From assembly GCF_015644585.1 (NCBI RefSeq), contig NZ_JADOBI010000004.1:372001-436000 (forward strand): a stretch of 64,000 bases of DNA, in the 5' to 3' direction. Source of the DNA: Rahnella laticis (GTDB taxonomy: Bacteria > Pseudomonadota > Gammaproteobacteria > Enterobacterales > Enterobacteriaceae). The stretch's first letter is position 1; every line of letters begins with the position of its first letter. This document shows, in pieces, positions 29,094-39,318 of the stretch. The translations under genes were made by a program, and so were the position numbers. The notes beneath the pieces are model-generated. The model had not been told where the DNA came from and ran no database searches. It saw only the letters and a list, made by a program, of their open reading frames with translations.

Positions 29094-30533
29094 ATGTCTG
29101 CCGAAAAACCTAAGAATTACGGCCAAAAGCTGGCGGAAAGCCGCAGCAGGATCCTCGATCTCCTTCTGAATACCGACAATCTGGCTGAGAGCATTCTGGG
29201 CGAAGACCCGGATGTGGATGACGCAACGCGCGCCACGCTGATGGATAACACCGCCGAACTCAGCGCGCGCGTACAAAAACTGCATGCGGCGGACGTCGCG
29301 GACGTGCTGGAAGCATTACCCATCCGCGAACGTCTGGCGTTGTGGAGCCTGGTTGAGCCGTCGGCGCGCGGTAAAGCACTGGTCGAAGTTTCAGAAACTG
29401 TCTGGGACAGCCTGATTGAAGAGATGAGCGATAAAGACCTGCTCAAAACCATGTCGCTGCTCGACGTAGACGATCAGGTGTATCTCGCCGAATACCTTCC
29501 GCGTGACCTGATTGGCCGGGTTCTGACGTCGCTCGACCCGCGCCAGCGCGATAAAGTCCGCGAAGTCATGAAGTTCAGCAAGGAATGTGTGGGTCGCATC
29601 ATGGATTTCGAGCTGCTGAGCGTTCGCCCGGATGTCACGCTGGGCACTGTGCAGCGCTTTCTTCGCCTGCGCAAAACCATTCCGCAGGCGACCGATAAGT
29701 TATTCATTACCGACCGGAAAAATACGCTGCTCGGCGAACTCCCGCTGACCACGATTTTGCTGAACCCGCCACATACGCCGGTTTCCGACGTCATGATCAC
29801 CGACTACGCTAGCTTTGAGCCGGAAGATAAGGCCGAAGACGCGGCCAGCGCGTTTGAACGTTATGACCTGATTACCGCCCCTGTGGTGGATAAAAAGGGC
29901 AAACTGATGGGACGTCTGGCGGTGGAAGAGATTGTTGATTTCGTGAATAACGACACCGACAGCAATCTGCGCCGGATGGGCGGCCTGAGCCCGGAAGAAG
30001 ATGTGTTTTCTCCGGTCAGCAAAGCCGTGCGAAACCGCTGGGCGTGGCTGGCCATCAATTTGTGTACAGCGTTTGTCGCCTCGCGCGTGATCGGCCTGTT
30101 TGAACATACCATTTCGCAGCTGGTGGCGCTGGCCGCACTGATGCCGATAGTGGCCGGGATTGGCGGTAACACCGGCAACCAGACGATTACCATGATTGTC
30201 CGCGGGCTGGCACTGCACCACGTCCAGGTGGGCAACCTGAAATTTCTGATGTTCAGGGAGCTTGGCGTTGCGCTGATTAACGGCCTGGTCTGGGGCGGGC
30301 TGATGGGCATCGTCACCTGGTTGCTTTACAGCGACTGGCAAATGGGCGCGGTGATGACGCTGGCGATGGTGCTGAATCTGCTTCTAGCCGCGCTGATGGG
30401 CGTGGTGATCCCTCTGACCATGGTTCGCCTTGGCCGTGACCCTGCCGTGGGTTCCAGCGTGATGATCACCGCGCTGACTGACACCGGCGGTTTCTTTATC
30501 TTCCTGGGTCTTGCCACCATTTTCTTGCTGTGA
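29094..30533 (+). CDS. mgtE: Magnesium transporter MgtE
   Basis: 479 aa, full MgtE architecture. A cytoplasmic N domain (about 30-135) is followed by two CBS domains (about 140-265, including VSDVMITDYASF and VVDKKGKLMGRL) that sense intracellular Mg, a plug helix, and five membrane helices. The pore signatures GIGGNTGNQTITMIVRGLAL and the conserved Asp in MITALTDTGGFFIFLGLA are intact. It passes Mg2+ (and other divalent ions) down the membrane potential. The ATG has AAGGA upstream. E. coli K-12 lacks this gene, which here follows yfgG. Confidence 0.96.
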   Translation: MSAEKPKNYGQKLAESRSRILDLLLNTDNLAESILGEDPDVDDATRATLMDNTAELSARVQKLHAADVADVLEALPIRERLALWSLVEPSARGKALVEVSETVWDSLIEEMSDKDLLKTMSLLDVDDQVYLAEYLPRDLIGRVLTSLDPRQRDKVREVMKFSKECVGRIMDFELLSVRPDVTLGTVQRFLRLRKTIPQATDKLFITDRKNTLLGELPLTTILLNPPHTPVSDVMITDYASFEPEDKAEDAASAFERYDLITAPVVDKKGKLMGRLAVEEIVDFVNNDTDSNLRRMGGLSPEEDVFSPVSKAVRNRWAWLAINLCTAFVASRVIGLFEHTISQLVALAALMPIVAGIGGNTGNQTITMIVRGLALHHVQVGNLKFLMFRELGVALINGLVWGGLMGIVTWLLYSDWQMGAVMTLAMVLNLLLAALMGVVIPLTMVRLGRDPAVGSSVMITALTDTGGFFIFLGLATIFLL

Positions 30534-30541
30534 CGCACACT

Positions 30542-30563
30542 TTCCGGCTTTCGGGCCGGAATA
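30542..30563 (+). terminator. Weak hairpin downstream of mgtE
   Basis: TTCCGGC (30542-30548) pairs with GCCGGAA (30555-30561) just after the mgtE stop. No T-run follows, so termination is uncertain. Confidence 0.4.
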
Positions 30564-30738
30564 TTCGTTATCTATTACAACGTAATGTAGAATTTATATT
30601 AATAATTCATTCTGATTTTCCGATACTGATAACATGCCGCCGCGCGATCCCTACACTGCCGCGACGAGTAAAAAATAGAACAACAGCTATTACCGCATTT
30701 GTTTGTCATTAGCCGCCGGTCAGAAAAGGGTTTTCATC

Positions 30739-33006
30739 GTGGAAAGAAGCCAACCACCTTCTCTCATTGTTCACAGGGCAGACTGGAAAGCCCCGCTGCT
30801 TTTAGGCATTGCTATCTGCCTGCTGGCGCTCGCGTGCATGAACATTATTCAGAGACAGTCCAGCCTCGCGGGTTTATGGCTGCCGACGGCGTTGCTCATC
30901 CCGGTTCTGTTCCATCACCATTATCGCCAGTGGTTGCCGTTGCTTTGCGCCGCGTCTCTGGGCATTGCTGCTGCCCACGCGGTCATGGGCACGCCGTTCC
31001 CGCGCTATTTTCCTTATCTGCTCAACAACCTGATTGAAGCGTCTTTGTGTGCCGTATTGTTGCGCCGGATGTTGCCACAGCAGGATCCGCTTTCCGGTCT
31101 CGGTTCCTGGGTGAAGTTTTTGCTGATTGCCGTGGTTTTCTGCCCGCTGGTCAGTTCTGTGATCATGATGCTCTTTATCCTGCACATTCATTCACCGGGC
31201 GAATTGCAAAGCCGGTTTGCCACCTGGTTTATGTCTGAGGCCGTGGCGATCCTGGCACTCACGCCGCTGGGGCTGATTTATCAGCGCGGTTATTTCAGCA
31301 AAAACCTCACTTCTCAGCGTTTTTTTGAGCTGGCTCTGACACTGGTTCTGACGCTGATCGCCGGTTTTCTCGCACTGAAATGGCTGCCTTACACCTTCGC
31401 GTTTATCACCATTCCGCTGCTGTGGTGCGCCATCCGTCTGCCGCGCATTGAAGCCTTCATTATTTTCCTCTCGATGACACTGATGATTGCCCTGCTGCAC
31501 ACCAGCGGGATTATCAGCGTTCAGCCCCATACGGTGATGCAAATCCCGCAGGGCTTAATTTTCCTGCCGCTGCTGCTGATCCTCATGCCTGCCAATGCGA
31601 TGGCCATGGCCATGCATTCCCTGCGCATGGAGAAATCGCACATTACGCAGAGCGAAAATCGCTTCCGCAACGCCATGGAATATTCGGCCATCGGGATGAC
31701 GCTGGTTTCTCCGCAGGGAAAACTGCTCCAGGTCAACAAGGCGCTGTGTAACCTTTTGGGTTATGAAGCGGAGTATCTGACTACGCTGTCGTTTCAGGAA
31801 ATCACCTATCAGGAAGACTTAGGCAAAGACCTCACGTTGTTCCAGCAGCTGCTCGATGATGAAATCCAGAGCTACACCATGGAAAAACGCTATTTATGCC
31901 GCAACGGTGAAATCGTCTGGGCATTGCTGGCGGTTTCGCTGGTGCGCGATGAACACCATAATCCGCTGTATTTCATTTCTCAGGTTGAGGATATTAACGA
32001 ACTCAAACACACGGAAATGACCAACAAACGGCTGTCGGAAGCGCTGCATGAAGAAAAAGAGCTGCTGCACATCACCCTGAATTCGATCAACGAAGCCGTG
32101 ATTTCCACCGACCGGAATATGAATATTACGTTCATGAATCCGGTGGCGGAGAAAATGACCGGCTGGGCAGAACAACAGGCGCAGGGGCAGCCGGTAAACC
32201 GGATCGTGCTGATCAGTAAAGGGCCGGACGGGCCGCTTATCGACAACCTGCTGCAATTTGATATCAACGAAAATCTGCACTCTTCCGTGGAACGTTCCCT
32301 CGTACTGCACGGCCACGACACCGGTTTGTTTGATGTCCAGCTGGCGGTTTCGCCGCTGCGCACGCTGAAAGATGAACCGATCGGTATCGTGCTTGTGCTT
32401 CAGGACGTCAGTAAATCCCGCGAGCTGATGCGCAAACTCAGCCACAGCGCGTCCCACGATTTACTGACCGGGCTGGCTAACCGCGGCAGTTTTGAATCGA
32501 GCCTGAAAAAAGCGCTGAACCTGACGGCGACGCGTCATCAGGTTCACACGCTGGCGTTTATCGATCTCGACCGTTTCAAAGCGATCAATGACAGCGCGGG
32601 CCACGCGGCGGGCGATGAGTTATTGCGTCAGCTGAGCGCGCTGATGCAGGAACATATCCGCAACAGCGATCGTCTCGCGCGTCTGGGTGGTGATGAATTT
32701 GCGCTGATTCTGTTTGATTGTCCGATGGAACAAGGGCTCGGCATGGTTCAGCAACTGGTGGATAAGATCAACGCGTACCACTTTATGTGGGAAGGGAAAA
32801 TGTACCGTATCGGCGCCAGCGCAGGGCTGACGCAAATTTGTAATCCACATATCAGCGGCAGTGAATTTATGGCGCAGGCCGATATGGCCTGTTATACCGC
32901 TAAACGTAACGGCCGCGGGCAGGTTTTCAAATACGAAGCTGACCAGAAAACCGCGACGGCTCACGCCCCGCAATCCTCGTCGTCGCCTCAAACCGGAACG
33001 GAATAG
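30739..33006 (+). CDS. dgcE: Diguanylate cyclase, DgcE orthologue (MASE1-PAS-PAS-GGDEF)
   Basis: 755 aa from GTG 30739, chosen because AAAAGGG lies 8 bases upstream; TTG 30703 has no ribosome site. An N-terminal MASE1 sensor with eight or more helices (about 10-290) is followed by a PAS domain (FRNAMEYSAIGMTLVSPQG), a second PAS (LHITLNSINEAVISTDRNMN) and a GGDEF domain with intact LGGDEFAL (650-654) and an I-site RNSD (641-644) nine residues before, for product inhibition. It converts two GTP to c-di-GMP. Sequence and neighbourhood (next to alkA) match E. coli DgcE/YegE, but E. coli has a further PAS and a degenerate C-terminal EAL domain (about 1100 aa) that are absent here. Confidence 0.88.
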   Translation: MERSQPPSLIVHRADWKAPLLLGIAICLLALACMNIIQRQSSLAGLWLPTALLIPVLFHHHYRQWLPLLCAASLGIAAAHAVMGTPFPRYFPYLLNNLIEASLCAVLLRRMLPQQDPLSGLGSWVKFLLIAVVFCPLVSSVIMMLFILHIHSPGELQSRFATWFMSEAVAILALTPLGLIYQRGYFSKNLTSQRFFELALTLVLTLIAGFLALKWLPYTFAFITIPLLWCAIRLPRIEAFIIFLSMTLMIALLHTSGIISVQPHTVMQIPQGLIFLPLLLILMPANAMAMAMHSLRMEKSHITQSENRFRNAMEYSAIGMTLVSPQGKLLQVNKALCNLLGYEAEYLTTLSFQEITYQEDLGKDLTLFQQLLDDEIQSYTMEKRYLCRNGEIVWALLAVSLVRDEHHNPLYFISQVEDINELKHTEMTNKRLSEALHEEKELLHITLNSINEAVISTDRNMNITFMNPVAEKMTGWAEQQAQGQPVNRIVLISKGPDGPLIDNLLQFDINENLHSSVERSLVLHGHDTGLFDVQLAVSPLRTLKDEPIGIVLVLQDVSKSRELMRKLSHSASHDLLTGLANRGSFESSLKKALNLTATRHQVHTLAFIDLDRFKAINDSAGHAAGDELLRQLSALMQEHIRNSDRLARLGGDEFALILFDCPMEQGLGMVQQLVDKINAYHFMWEGKMYRIGASAGLTQICNPHISGSEFMAQADMACYTAKRNGRGQVFKYEADQKTATAHAPQSSSSPQTGTE

Positions 33007-33879
33007 TCAGGGCAAATCAGGCTGCCAGTCATTGTTAAACCATAAATGCAGCGTGGCGTAAGTGCGCCACGGTTTCCAGACTTCGGCGTAACGGGCGATT
33101 TTAGCTGGCGTCATTCCGGGAAACCGCTGCTTAATTAGATAATCGCCGCCCAGAAAGACATCCGGCGCAGACCAGGCACGCATCGCCACATAACTCGCCG
33201 TCCAGCTACCAATGCCCGGCATCGCCAGCAACTGTTTTACGCCGTCATGCACATCTTTCATTTCATCGAGCGGCAAACGCCCCGCTTCCACCGCCTGCGC
33301 GATGCCAATCAGACAGGCAGCACGCTTTGCCTGCACGCCGATCCCGCGTAAATCCTCCACGGTCAGCTGAGCCACAATCGCGGGAGTCGGAAAGAGATGC
33401 GTCAGCGCCGGGAAAGGCGTGGTGACCGGCTCGCCCCACTTTTCCGTTAGACGGGTGGCGAGCGTCGACGCCATTTTTACGCTGACCAGTTGCCCGAGGA
33501 TTGCCCTGACCGTCAGCTCAAACCGGTTAACGCAGCCCGGCAGTCTCAGCCCCGGCGAGTTTTCGGCGAGCCGCCCCAAACCTTGCGCAATCGCGTCCGG
33601 CTGCGCGTCGAGATCCAGCAACCGACGCACCTGCTGCGCTACATTTACTGCAACCGGAGCCAGCGAAGGCGATACGTCCAGTTCGACAACGTTTTTCTCC
33701 GGCAACGGACGCAGCCGCAACCAGCCGGTCAGCCGTTTTCCGTTGTGCATGACGGCCAGCGTGCGCTGATAAAACTCGCCATCCTGCTGCTCGACGCCCT
33801 GCAAAGCGCGTGCGCCAAGAAAAGCGGTCATCCACTGCCAGTCGTACGGCGGCTGATAAGCCAGAAGCGTTTTTGTCAC
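33007..33879 (-). CDS. alkA: DNA-3-methyladenine glycosylase 2
   Basis: 290 aa from GTG 33879, preceded by AAGGATCGTTCT; the longer frame runs back through a terminator and is rejected. Excises alkylated bases such as 3-methyladenine in base-excision repair. HhH-GPD fold: LRLPGCVNRFELTVRAILGQLVS, helix-hairpin-helix LLAMPGIGSWTASYVAMRAW and the catalytic Asp in APDVFLGGDYLIKQRF (Asp238 in E. coli). Convergent with dgcE, with stop codons abutting (33006/33007). No Ada box was recognised upstream. It is probably transcribed from within the 64 bases after cysS. Confidence 0.96.
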   Translation of the reverse strand: MTKTLLAYQPPYDWQWMTAFLGARALQGVEQQDGEFYQRTLAVMHNGKRLTGWLRLRPLPEKNVVELDVSPSLAPVAVNVAQQVRRLLDLDAQPDAIAQGLGRLAENSPGLRLPGCVNRFELTVRAILGQLVSVKMASTLATRLTEKWGEPVTTPFPALTHLFPTPAIVAQLTVEDLRGIGVQAKRAACLIGIAQAVEAGRLPLDEMKDVHDGVKQLLAMPGIGSWTASYVAMRAWSAPDVFLGGDYLIKQRFPGMTPAKIARYAEVWKPWRTYATLHLWFNNDWQPDLP

Positions 33880-33892
33880 AGAACGATCCTTA

Positions 33893-33920
33893 TAAAAAAG
33901 CCTCCGCAAAGGAGGCTTTA
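33893..33920 (-). terminator. Terminator of cysS
   Basis: GCCTCC (33900-33905) pairs with GGAGGC (33911-33916); on the minus strand a run of T follows. It lies between cysS and alkA. Confidence 0.88.
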
Positions 33921-33943
33921 TGAAACCAAAAGTATGAAGGAGA

Positions 33944-35335
33944 TTATTTTCTGCGCCAGGTGGTCCCGTTGGCGCCATCTTCTAAGACGATACCCATTTC
34001 ATTCAGACGGTCGCGCGCTTTATCGGCCATGCCCCAGTCTTTGCTGGCACGGGCGTCGTTACGCTGTTTGATCAGCGCTTCGATTTCAGCCACTTCTTCG
34101 TCGTTATCCGCCTGCGCACCGGATTTCAGGAACTGCTCCGGATCCTGCTCCAGCAGACCCAGAACGCCCGCCAGCTGGCGCAGCTCTGCGGCCAGACCGT
34201 TTGCCGCAGACAGGTCTTCGGTTTTCAGACGGTTGATGTCACGCGCCATATCAAACAGCACGGAATACGCTTCCGGTGTGTTGAAATCGTCGTCCATCGC
34301 CGCGCGGAAACGGGCCACGAACGCGTCACCGCCGGCTGGCGTTGCGCTGGCATCTGTGCCGCGCAGTGCGGTGTACAGACGTTCCATCGAGGTACGTGCC
34401 AGTTTCAGGTTTTCTTCGCTGTAGTTCAGCTGGCTGCGATAGTGGCCGGACATCAGGAAGTAACGCACGCTTTCCGCGTCGTAATATTTCAGCACGTCGC
34501 GCACGGTGAAGAAGTTATCCAATGATTTGGACATTTTCTCACGGTCAATCATGACCATACCGGAGTGCATCCAGGTATTTACGTACGGGCCGTCATGTGC
34601 ACAGCTCGATTGTGCAATTTCGTTTTCATGATGCGGGAACATCAGGTCAGAACCGCCACCGTGAATGTCGAAATGCGCGCCCAGCTGTTTGCAGTTCATC
34701 GCCGAACATTCGATATGCCAGCCCGGACGGCCTTCGCCCCACGGAGAGGTCCAGCTCGGTTCGCCAGGTTTGGACATTTTCCACAGCACGAAATCCATCG
34801 GATTACGTTTCACGTTGGCTTCAACTTCCACGCGCGCACCGGCCTGAAGCTGATCCAGATCCTGACGGGACAACAAACCGTAATCAGGATCGCTTTCGAC
34901 CCAGAACATCACGTCGCCGTTTGCCGCAACGTATGCGTGATCACGGTCGATCAGCTTCTGCACGATATCGATGATTTCAGCAATGTGCTGCGTAGCGCGG
35001 GGTTCAGAATCTGGCGGCAAAATATTAAGCGACGCAAAATCTGCGTGCATTTCAGCAATCATGCGGTCGGTTAATGCCGTAAAAGATTCGCCATTTTCAG
35101 CGGCACGTTTAATGATTTTGTCGTCGATGTCGGTGATGTTACGCACATATTTCAGGTCATAACCGAGGTAACGCAGGTAACGCGATACCACGTCGAAAGA
35201 CACAAAGGTGCGACCGTGGCCAATATGACACAGGTCGTAAACAGTGATCCCACACACGTACATCCCGACTTTACCGGCATGAATTGGCTTGAATTCCTCT
35301 TTTTGGCGACTCAGGGTATTAAAAATCTTCAGCAT
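33944..35335 (-). CDS. cysS: Cysteinyl-tRNA synthetase
   Basis: 463 aa from ATG 35335 ([15 protein letters not shown]), the conserved start. Class I synthetase charging tRNA-Cys. Present: HIGH motif (LCHIGHGRT), KMSKS loop ([10 protein letters not shown]), zinc ligands in [20 protein letters not shown] and [10 protein letters not shown], and the C-terminal anticodon-binding region. It is divergent from ppiB, as in E. coli; the 228-base gap between them contains both promoters. Confidence 0.98.
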   Translation of the reverse strand: MLKIFNTLSRQKEEFKPIHAGKVGMYVCGITVYDLCHIGHGRTFVSFDVVSRYLRYLGYDLKYVRNITDIDDKIIKRAAENGESFTALTDRMIAEMHADFASLNILPPDSEPRATQHIAEIIDIVQKLIDRDHAYVAANGDVMFWVESDPDYGLLSRQDLDQLQAGARVEVEANVKRNPMDFVLWKMSKPGEPSWTSPWGEGRPGWHIECSAMNCKQLGAHFDIHGGGSDLMFPHHENEIAQSSCAHDGPYVNTWMHSGMVMIDREKMSKSLDNFFTVRDVLKYYDAESVRYFLMSGHYRSQLNYSEENLKLARTSMERLYTALRGTDASATPAGGDAFVARFRAAMDDDFNTPEAYSVLFDMARDINRLKTEDLSAANGLAAELRQLAGVLGLLEQDPEQFLKSGAQADNDEEVAEIEALIKQRNDARASKDWGMADKARDRLNEMGIVLEDGANGTTWRRK

Positions 35336-35563
35336 CAGGCTATTCCGTGTGTTGGGCGTAGAAAATGACGTTGGCGCCTTTTCGGCGTCACTAAGGCTCA
35401 TAATATAACGAAAATGGCTTTACCGAAACGGCATAAGGCCGCCGGACGGGCTTTAGTCACCACAAAGCCAGTGCTGACGGCAACTTTTGAGTTATGGTAT
35501 AAGAAAAGGCTATAGTAGCCGCTCTGACAGAGAGCACACATTAACATTAGCAGGATGATAAAT

Positions 35564-36058
35564 ATGGTCACTTTCCACACCAACCACGGCGACATCGTCA
35601 TTAAAACCTTCGCTGACAAAGCGCCAGCCACGGTTGAAAACTTCCTGAACTATTGCCGTAAAGGCTTCTACGACAACACAATTTTCCACCGTGTGATTAA
35701 CGGTTTCATGATCCAGGGCGGCGGTTTTGAGCCAGGCATGAACCAGAAAAACACCGACGCACCTATCGATAACGAAGCGGATAACGGCCTGAAAAACACT
35801 AAAGGCACGCTGGCTATGGCGCGTACCAATGACCCGCATTCAGCTACCGCACAGTTCTTCATCAACGTCACTGACAACGATTTCCTGAACCACAGCGGCA
35901 AAAACGCACAGGGTTGGGGTTACTGCGTATTTGCAGAAGTGGTTGAAGGTCAGGACGTGGTTGACGCGATCAAAGCCGTGAAAACAGGCCGCAGCGGTAT
36001 GCACCAGGACGTTCCAAAAGAAGATGTTGTGATCAAAAGCGTCACCATCAGCGAATAA
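35564..36058 (+). CDS. ppiB: Cytoplasmic peptidyl-prolyl isomerase B
   Basis: 164 aa from ATG 35564 ([16 protein letters not shown]), with AGGA about 11 bases upstream; an ATG three codons earlier is too close to the ribosome site. Cyclophilin with the active-site elements [15 protein letters not shown] and [18 protein letters not shown]. Assists folding of proline-containing proteins in the cytoplasm. lpxH follows 11 bases later, so they are one operon, as in E. coli. Confidence 0.97.
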   Translation: MVTFHTNHGDIVIKTFADKAPATVENFLNYCRKGFYDNTIFHRVINGFMIQGGGFEPGMNQKNTDAPIDNEADNGLKNTKGTLAMARTNDPHSATAQFFINVTDNDFLNHSGKNAQGWGYCVFAEVVEGQDVVDAIKAVKTGRSGMHQDVPKEDVVIKSVTISE

Positions 36059-36069
36059 TTAGCGTCGGG

Positions 36070-36792
36070 ATGACCACGTTTTTTATCGCAGATATCCATC
36101 TTTGCGCACAGGAACCGGCAATCACTGCCGGTTTTCTGCGTTTTCTTCGCGAAGATGCGCCGCAGGCCGATGCGCTGTACATTCTCGGGGATTTATTCGA
36201 AGCCTGGATTGGCGACGATGACCCGGAACCGTTACACGCAGAAATCGCTGCGGCGTTAAACCAGCTCCGCCAGCACGGCGTCCCCTGCTTTTTCATCCAC
36301 GGTAACCGCGATTTTCTGCTCGGCAGACGTTTTGCGCGTGAAAGCCTGATGACGCTGCTGCCGGAGAAAAAAGTTCTCGAGCTGTATGGCCGCCGCGTGC
36401 TGATCCTGCACGGCGATACGCTGTGTACCGATGACGTTGCCTACCAGAATTTCCGCAAAAAAGTTCACAACCCGTTTATCCAGAAATTATTCCTGATGCT
36501 GCCCCTGAAATGGCGGCTGGCGATTGCCGCAAAAATGCGCGCCAACAGCAAAGCGTCTAATCAGGGCAAATCGCTGGAGATTATGGACGTGAATCCGCAG
36601 GCGGTGATCAGTGAAATGCAGGCGGCAGGCGTCGAGTGGATGATCCACGGCCACACGCACCGCCCGGCTATACATGACGTGCCTTTAGAAAATAAAACCG
36701 GCCACCGCGTGGTATTAGGCGCATGGCACGAAGAAGGCTCAATGGTGAAAGTCACCGCCGATAACGTGGAACTGATCAGCTTCCCGTTTTAA
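36070..36792 (+). CDS. lpxH: UDP-2,3-diacylglucosamine diphosphatase
   Basis: 240 aa, E. coli length. Mn-dependent calcineurin-like phosphoesterase that cuts UDP-2,3-diacylglucosamine to lipid X and UMP, the fourth step of lipid A synthesis, at the inner membrane. Metal motifs: FIADIHL (DxH), [32 protein letters not shown] and [10 protein letters not shown]. Follows ppiB closely; an ERIC repeat begins 14 bases after the stop. Confidence 0.98.
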   Translation: MTTFFIADIHLCAQEPAITAGFLRFLREDAPQADALYILGDLFEAWIGDDDPEPLHAEIAAALNQLRQHGVPCFFIHGNRDFLLGRRFARESLMTLLPEKKVLELYGRRVLILHGDTLCTDDVAYQNFRKKVHNPFIQKLFLMLPLKWRLAIAAKMRANSKASNQGKSLEIMDVNPQAVISEMQAAGVEWMIHGHTHRPAIHDVPLENKTGHRVVLGAWHEEGSMVKVTADNVELISFPF

Positions 36793-36805
36793 GTCATCCG
36801 ATCAT

Positions 36806-36928
36806 TACCCTAAATAATTTGAGTTGCTGGAAGGCGACAAGCTCGTGAATCCCCGGGAGCTTAGCTGACTAAGTGACCGGGGTGAATGAGCGCAGTCAAC
36901 GCATCAGCAGCTCAAAGTATGACGGGTA
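36806..36928. repeat. ERIC (IRU) repeat, copy 1
   Basis: About 123 bp bounded by TACCC and GGGTA, with the central ERIC hallmarks GTGAATCCCC, GGAGCTTA and AAGTGACCGGGGTGA and the terminal GCTCAAAGTATGACGGGTA. Enterobacterial repetitive intergenic consensus elements are non-autonomous, transcribed inverted repeats. This copy lies between lpxH and miaE and its right end covers the last codons and stop of miaE. Confidence 0.93.
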
Positions 36929-37529
36929 CACCGGAGTGGAAGCGGAATTGCTCATCCGGCGACAGTATCAGTTCCGCTTCAATCCGGCCAAACTCCTCCA
37001 CGCGTTCACTGATATCCGTTCCCGCATACTGCTCTGCAAGCGCCAGATAATCGGCAAAATGACGTGATTCTGAGCGCAGCAGCGACGTATAAAATCGCGA
37101 CAGCGTTTCATCCAGATACGGCGCTATTTTGGCGAAACGCTCGCAGGAACGGGCTTCGATATACGCTCCGATAATCAGCCGGTCGACCAGAATATTCACA
37201 TCATCATGATGCCGCGTATGCTTAATCATGCCACTGGCGTAGCGCGATGGCGAAAGCTGGGTGTAAGCGATATTGCGCTTTTGCATGATTTCCACCACCT
37301 GTTCAAAGTGGTGAAGTTCCTCGCGGGCCAGGCGCGCCGCACAAAACAGCAGCTCGGTGCGATCCAGATATTTTGTCATCAGGCTCATGGCCGTGGCCGC
37401 CGCTTTTTTTTCACAGTTGGCGTGGTCAATCAGCAACACCGTCTGATTTTCCAGCGCAACATCCACCCAGAGAGCCGGTGTTTCACAGTGAAGAAAATCG
37501 TAAATCGGTGCCAGTAAAGCCTGCGTCAT
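36912..37529 (-). CDS. miaE: tRNA 2-methylthio-isopentenyl-adenosine-37 hydroxylase MiaE
   Basis: 205 aa. Non-haem diiron monooxygenase that hydroxylates ms2i6A-37 to ms2io6A in tRNAs reading UNN codons. Ligand motifs of the ferritin-like fold are visible: the Glu of [17 protein letters not shown] (ExxH pair), [10 protein letters not shown] and [10 protein letters not shown]. Salmonella has this gene, E. coli does not. The last residues (GVPVIL) and the TGA stop come from the terminal repeat of the adjoining ERIC element. ATG 37529 has GGAAACTGAACT upstream. Confidence 0.94.
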   Translation of the reverse strand: MTQALLAPIYDFLHCETPALWVDVALENQTVLLIDHANCEKKAAATAMSLMTKYLDRTELLFCAARLAREELHHFEQVVEIMQKRNIAYTQLSPSRYASGMIKHTRHHDDVNILVDRLIIGAYIEARSCERFAKIAPYLDETLSRFYTSLLRSESRHFADYLALAEQYAGTDISERVEEFGRIEAELILSPDEQFRFHSGVPVIL

Positions 37530-37624
37530 AGTTCAGTTTCCAGTGGGGATGGCGAATATTATCGTGCCTGGGATTATACAAATCTGCTGCGCACTTCTCA
37601 TCAAAAATGCACCGTATTCCGGCT

Positions 37625-37640
37625 ACGCAACCGTTTTCCT
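37625..37640. promoter_or_regulatory. PurR operator upstream of purE
   Basis: ACGCAACCGTTTTCCT matches the PurR consensus ACGCAAACGTTTGCNT at 13 of 15 defined positions and lies 70 bases before the purE ATG, the position expected for purEK control. Confidence 0.75.
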
Positions 37641-37709
37641 TGCTTCGTGAGCGTGATATCATTTGCGCCCTCGCACGCTTTAAATCCGAATCACAGGAGC
37701 TATACAGAC

Positions 37710-38219
37710 ATGTCATCCAACGTTACCCCGGCAAAAATCGCCATCGTTATGGGGTCTAAAAGTGACTGGGCGACCATGCAGTTCGCCGCCGAAGTGCTCA
37801 CAACGCTGAATATTCCTTTCCATGTCGATATCGTCTCCGCGCACCGCACGCCGGACAAATTGTTCACCTTTGCTGAACAGGCTTCCGCTAACGGGTTTGA
37901 TGTGATCATCGCAGGTGCTGGCGGCGCGGCGCATTTGCCGGGCATGCTGGCGGCGAAAACGCTGGTGCCGGTGCTCGGCGTGCCGGTGCAAAGCGCGGCC
38001 CTGAGCGGCATCGACAGCCTGTATTCTATCGTCCAGATGCCACGCGGCATTCCGGTCGGTACGCTGGCGATTGGTAAAGCCGGAGCCGCCAACGCCGCCC
38101 TGCTCGCTGCACAAATTCTCGCACTCCATGATACCGAAATTGCTGAAAACCTGGCCGCGTGGCGTGTCGCACAAACGGATGAAGTGCTGAATAATCCCGA
38201 TCCGAGGGAAGAAGCATGA
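37710..38219 (+). CDS. purE: N5-CAIR mutase (PurE class I)
   Basis: 169 aa from ATG 37710, which has CAGGAGC 9 bases upstream; the 21 residues upstream are not conserved. Converts N5-CAIR to CAIR in purine synthesis. Signature loops: [22 protein letters not shown] and [13 protein letters not shown], with the catalytic His in the second. The stop overlaps the purK start (ATGA). Confidence 0.98.
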   Translation: MSSNVTPAKIAIVMGSKSDWATMQFAAEVLTTLNIPFHVDIVSAHRTPDKLFTFAEQASANGFDVIIAGAGGAAHLPGMLAAKTLVPVLGVPVQSAALSGIDSLYSIVQMPRGIPVGTLAIGKAGAANAALLAAQILALHDTEIAENLAAWRVAQTDEVLNNPDPREEA

Positions 38220-39280
38220 AACCGGTTTGCGTACTCGGAAACGGTCAGTTAGGCAGAATGCTGCGTCAGGCCGGTGAACCGCTGGGGATCGCCGTTTATC
38301 CGGTCGGTCTGGATGCAGAGCCGGAAGCGGTGCCTTTTCAGCAAAGCGTGATTACGGCTGAAATTGAACGCTGGCCGGAAACCGCCTTAACCCGCGAACT
38401 GGCAACGCATAATGCGTTCGTTAACCGCGATATTTTCCCGCGTCTGGCCGATCGCCTCACGCAAAAACAGTTACTCGACCAGCTCGGTCTGGCGACCGCG
38501 CCGTGGCAGTTGCTGGCCGGCGCCGCTGAATGGCCGCATGTTTTCGCCACGCTCGGTGAACTGGCGATTGTGAAACGCCGCGTCGGTGGTTACGACGGCC
38601 GCGGGCAATGGCGTCTGCGTTCCGGCGAAGAAACCGCGCTGCCGCAGGATTGCTACGGTGAATGTATCGTTGAGCAAGGCATCAATTTTTCCGGCGAAGT
38701 TTCGCTGGTTGGCGCACGCGGTCACGACGGGAAAACCGTCTTTTATCCGCTGACGCACAATCTGCATCAGGATGGTATTTTGTGCACCAGCGTTGCACTG
38801 CCGGAGCCGGACGCTGCGCTGCAACAGCAGGCAGAAAGCATGCTGTCGGCGATTCTGAACGAACTGAATTACGTCGGTGTGATGGCAATGGAATGTTTCG
38901 TGGTTGCCGAAGGTTTGCTGATTAATGAACTGGCACCACGCGTTCACAACAGCGGGCACTGGACGCAGAACGGCGCATCCTACAGCCAGTTCGAAATGCA
39001 CCTGCGCGCAATCCTCGGGCTGCCGCTGCCGAAACCGGTGGTCAGCACGCCGTCAGTGATGGTCAATCTGATTGGCACCGATGTGTCAGAACAATGGCTG
39101 AACCTGCCGCTGGTGAATCTGCACTGGTATGAGAAAGAAGTGCGTCCGGGTCGTAAAGTCGGACACCTGAATCTCAACGACGCCAGCGCCAGCCTGCTGA
39201 AAGAAAACCTGAACGCACTGGTGCCGATGCTGCCGGAAGAATACGCCAGCGGAATCGCCTGGGCGGTTGAGAAGCTTTAA
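38216..39280 (+). CDS. purK: N5-CAIR synthetase
   Basis: 354 aa. ATP-grasp enzyme joining bicarbonate to AIR to form N5-CAIR, the substrate of PurE. Evident are the N-terminal [19 protein letters not shown], the ATP loop [15 protein letters not shown], and the metal region [27 protein letters not shown]. The ATG overlaps the purE stop, so the two products are made in step. A hairpin and then an ERIC repeat follow. Confidence 0.98.
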   Translation: MKPVCVLGNGQLGRMLRQAGEPLGIAVYPVGLDAEPEAVPFQQSVITAEIERWPETALTRELATHNAFVNRDIFPRLADRLTQKQLLDQLGLATAPWQLLAGAAEWPHVFATLGELAIVKRRVGGYDGRGQWRLRSGEETALPQDCYGECIVEQGINFSGEVSLVGARGHDGKTVFYPLTHNLHQDGILCTSVALPEPDAALQQQAESMLSAILNELNYVGVMAMECFVVAEGLLINELAPRVHNSGHWTQNGASYSQFEMHLRAILGLPLPKPVVSTPSVMVNLIGTDVSEQWLNLPLVNLHWYEKEVRPGRKVGHLNLNDASASLLKENLNALVPMLPEEYASGIAWAVEKL

Positions 39281-39282
39281 AT

Positions 39283-39318
39283 CCAACGGCTCTCTCCTTT
39301 GACGGGAAGAGCCGTTGG
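39283..39318 (+). terminator. Hairpin downstream of purK
   Basis: CCAACGGCTCT pairs perfectly with AGAGCCGTTGG (11 bp) around a 14-base loop right after the purK stop. No T-run follows because the ERIC repeat begins immediately, so the hairpin may be a terminator whose tail was displaced. Confidence 0.5.
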
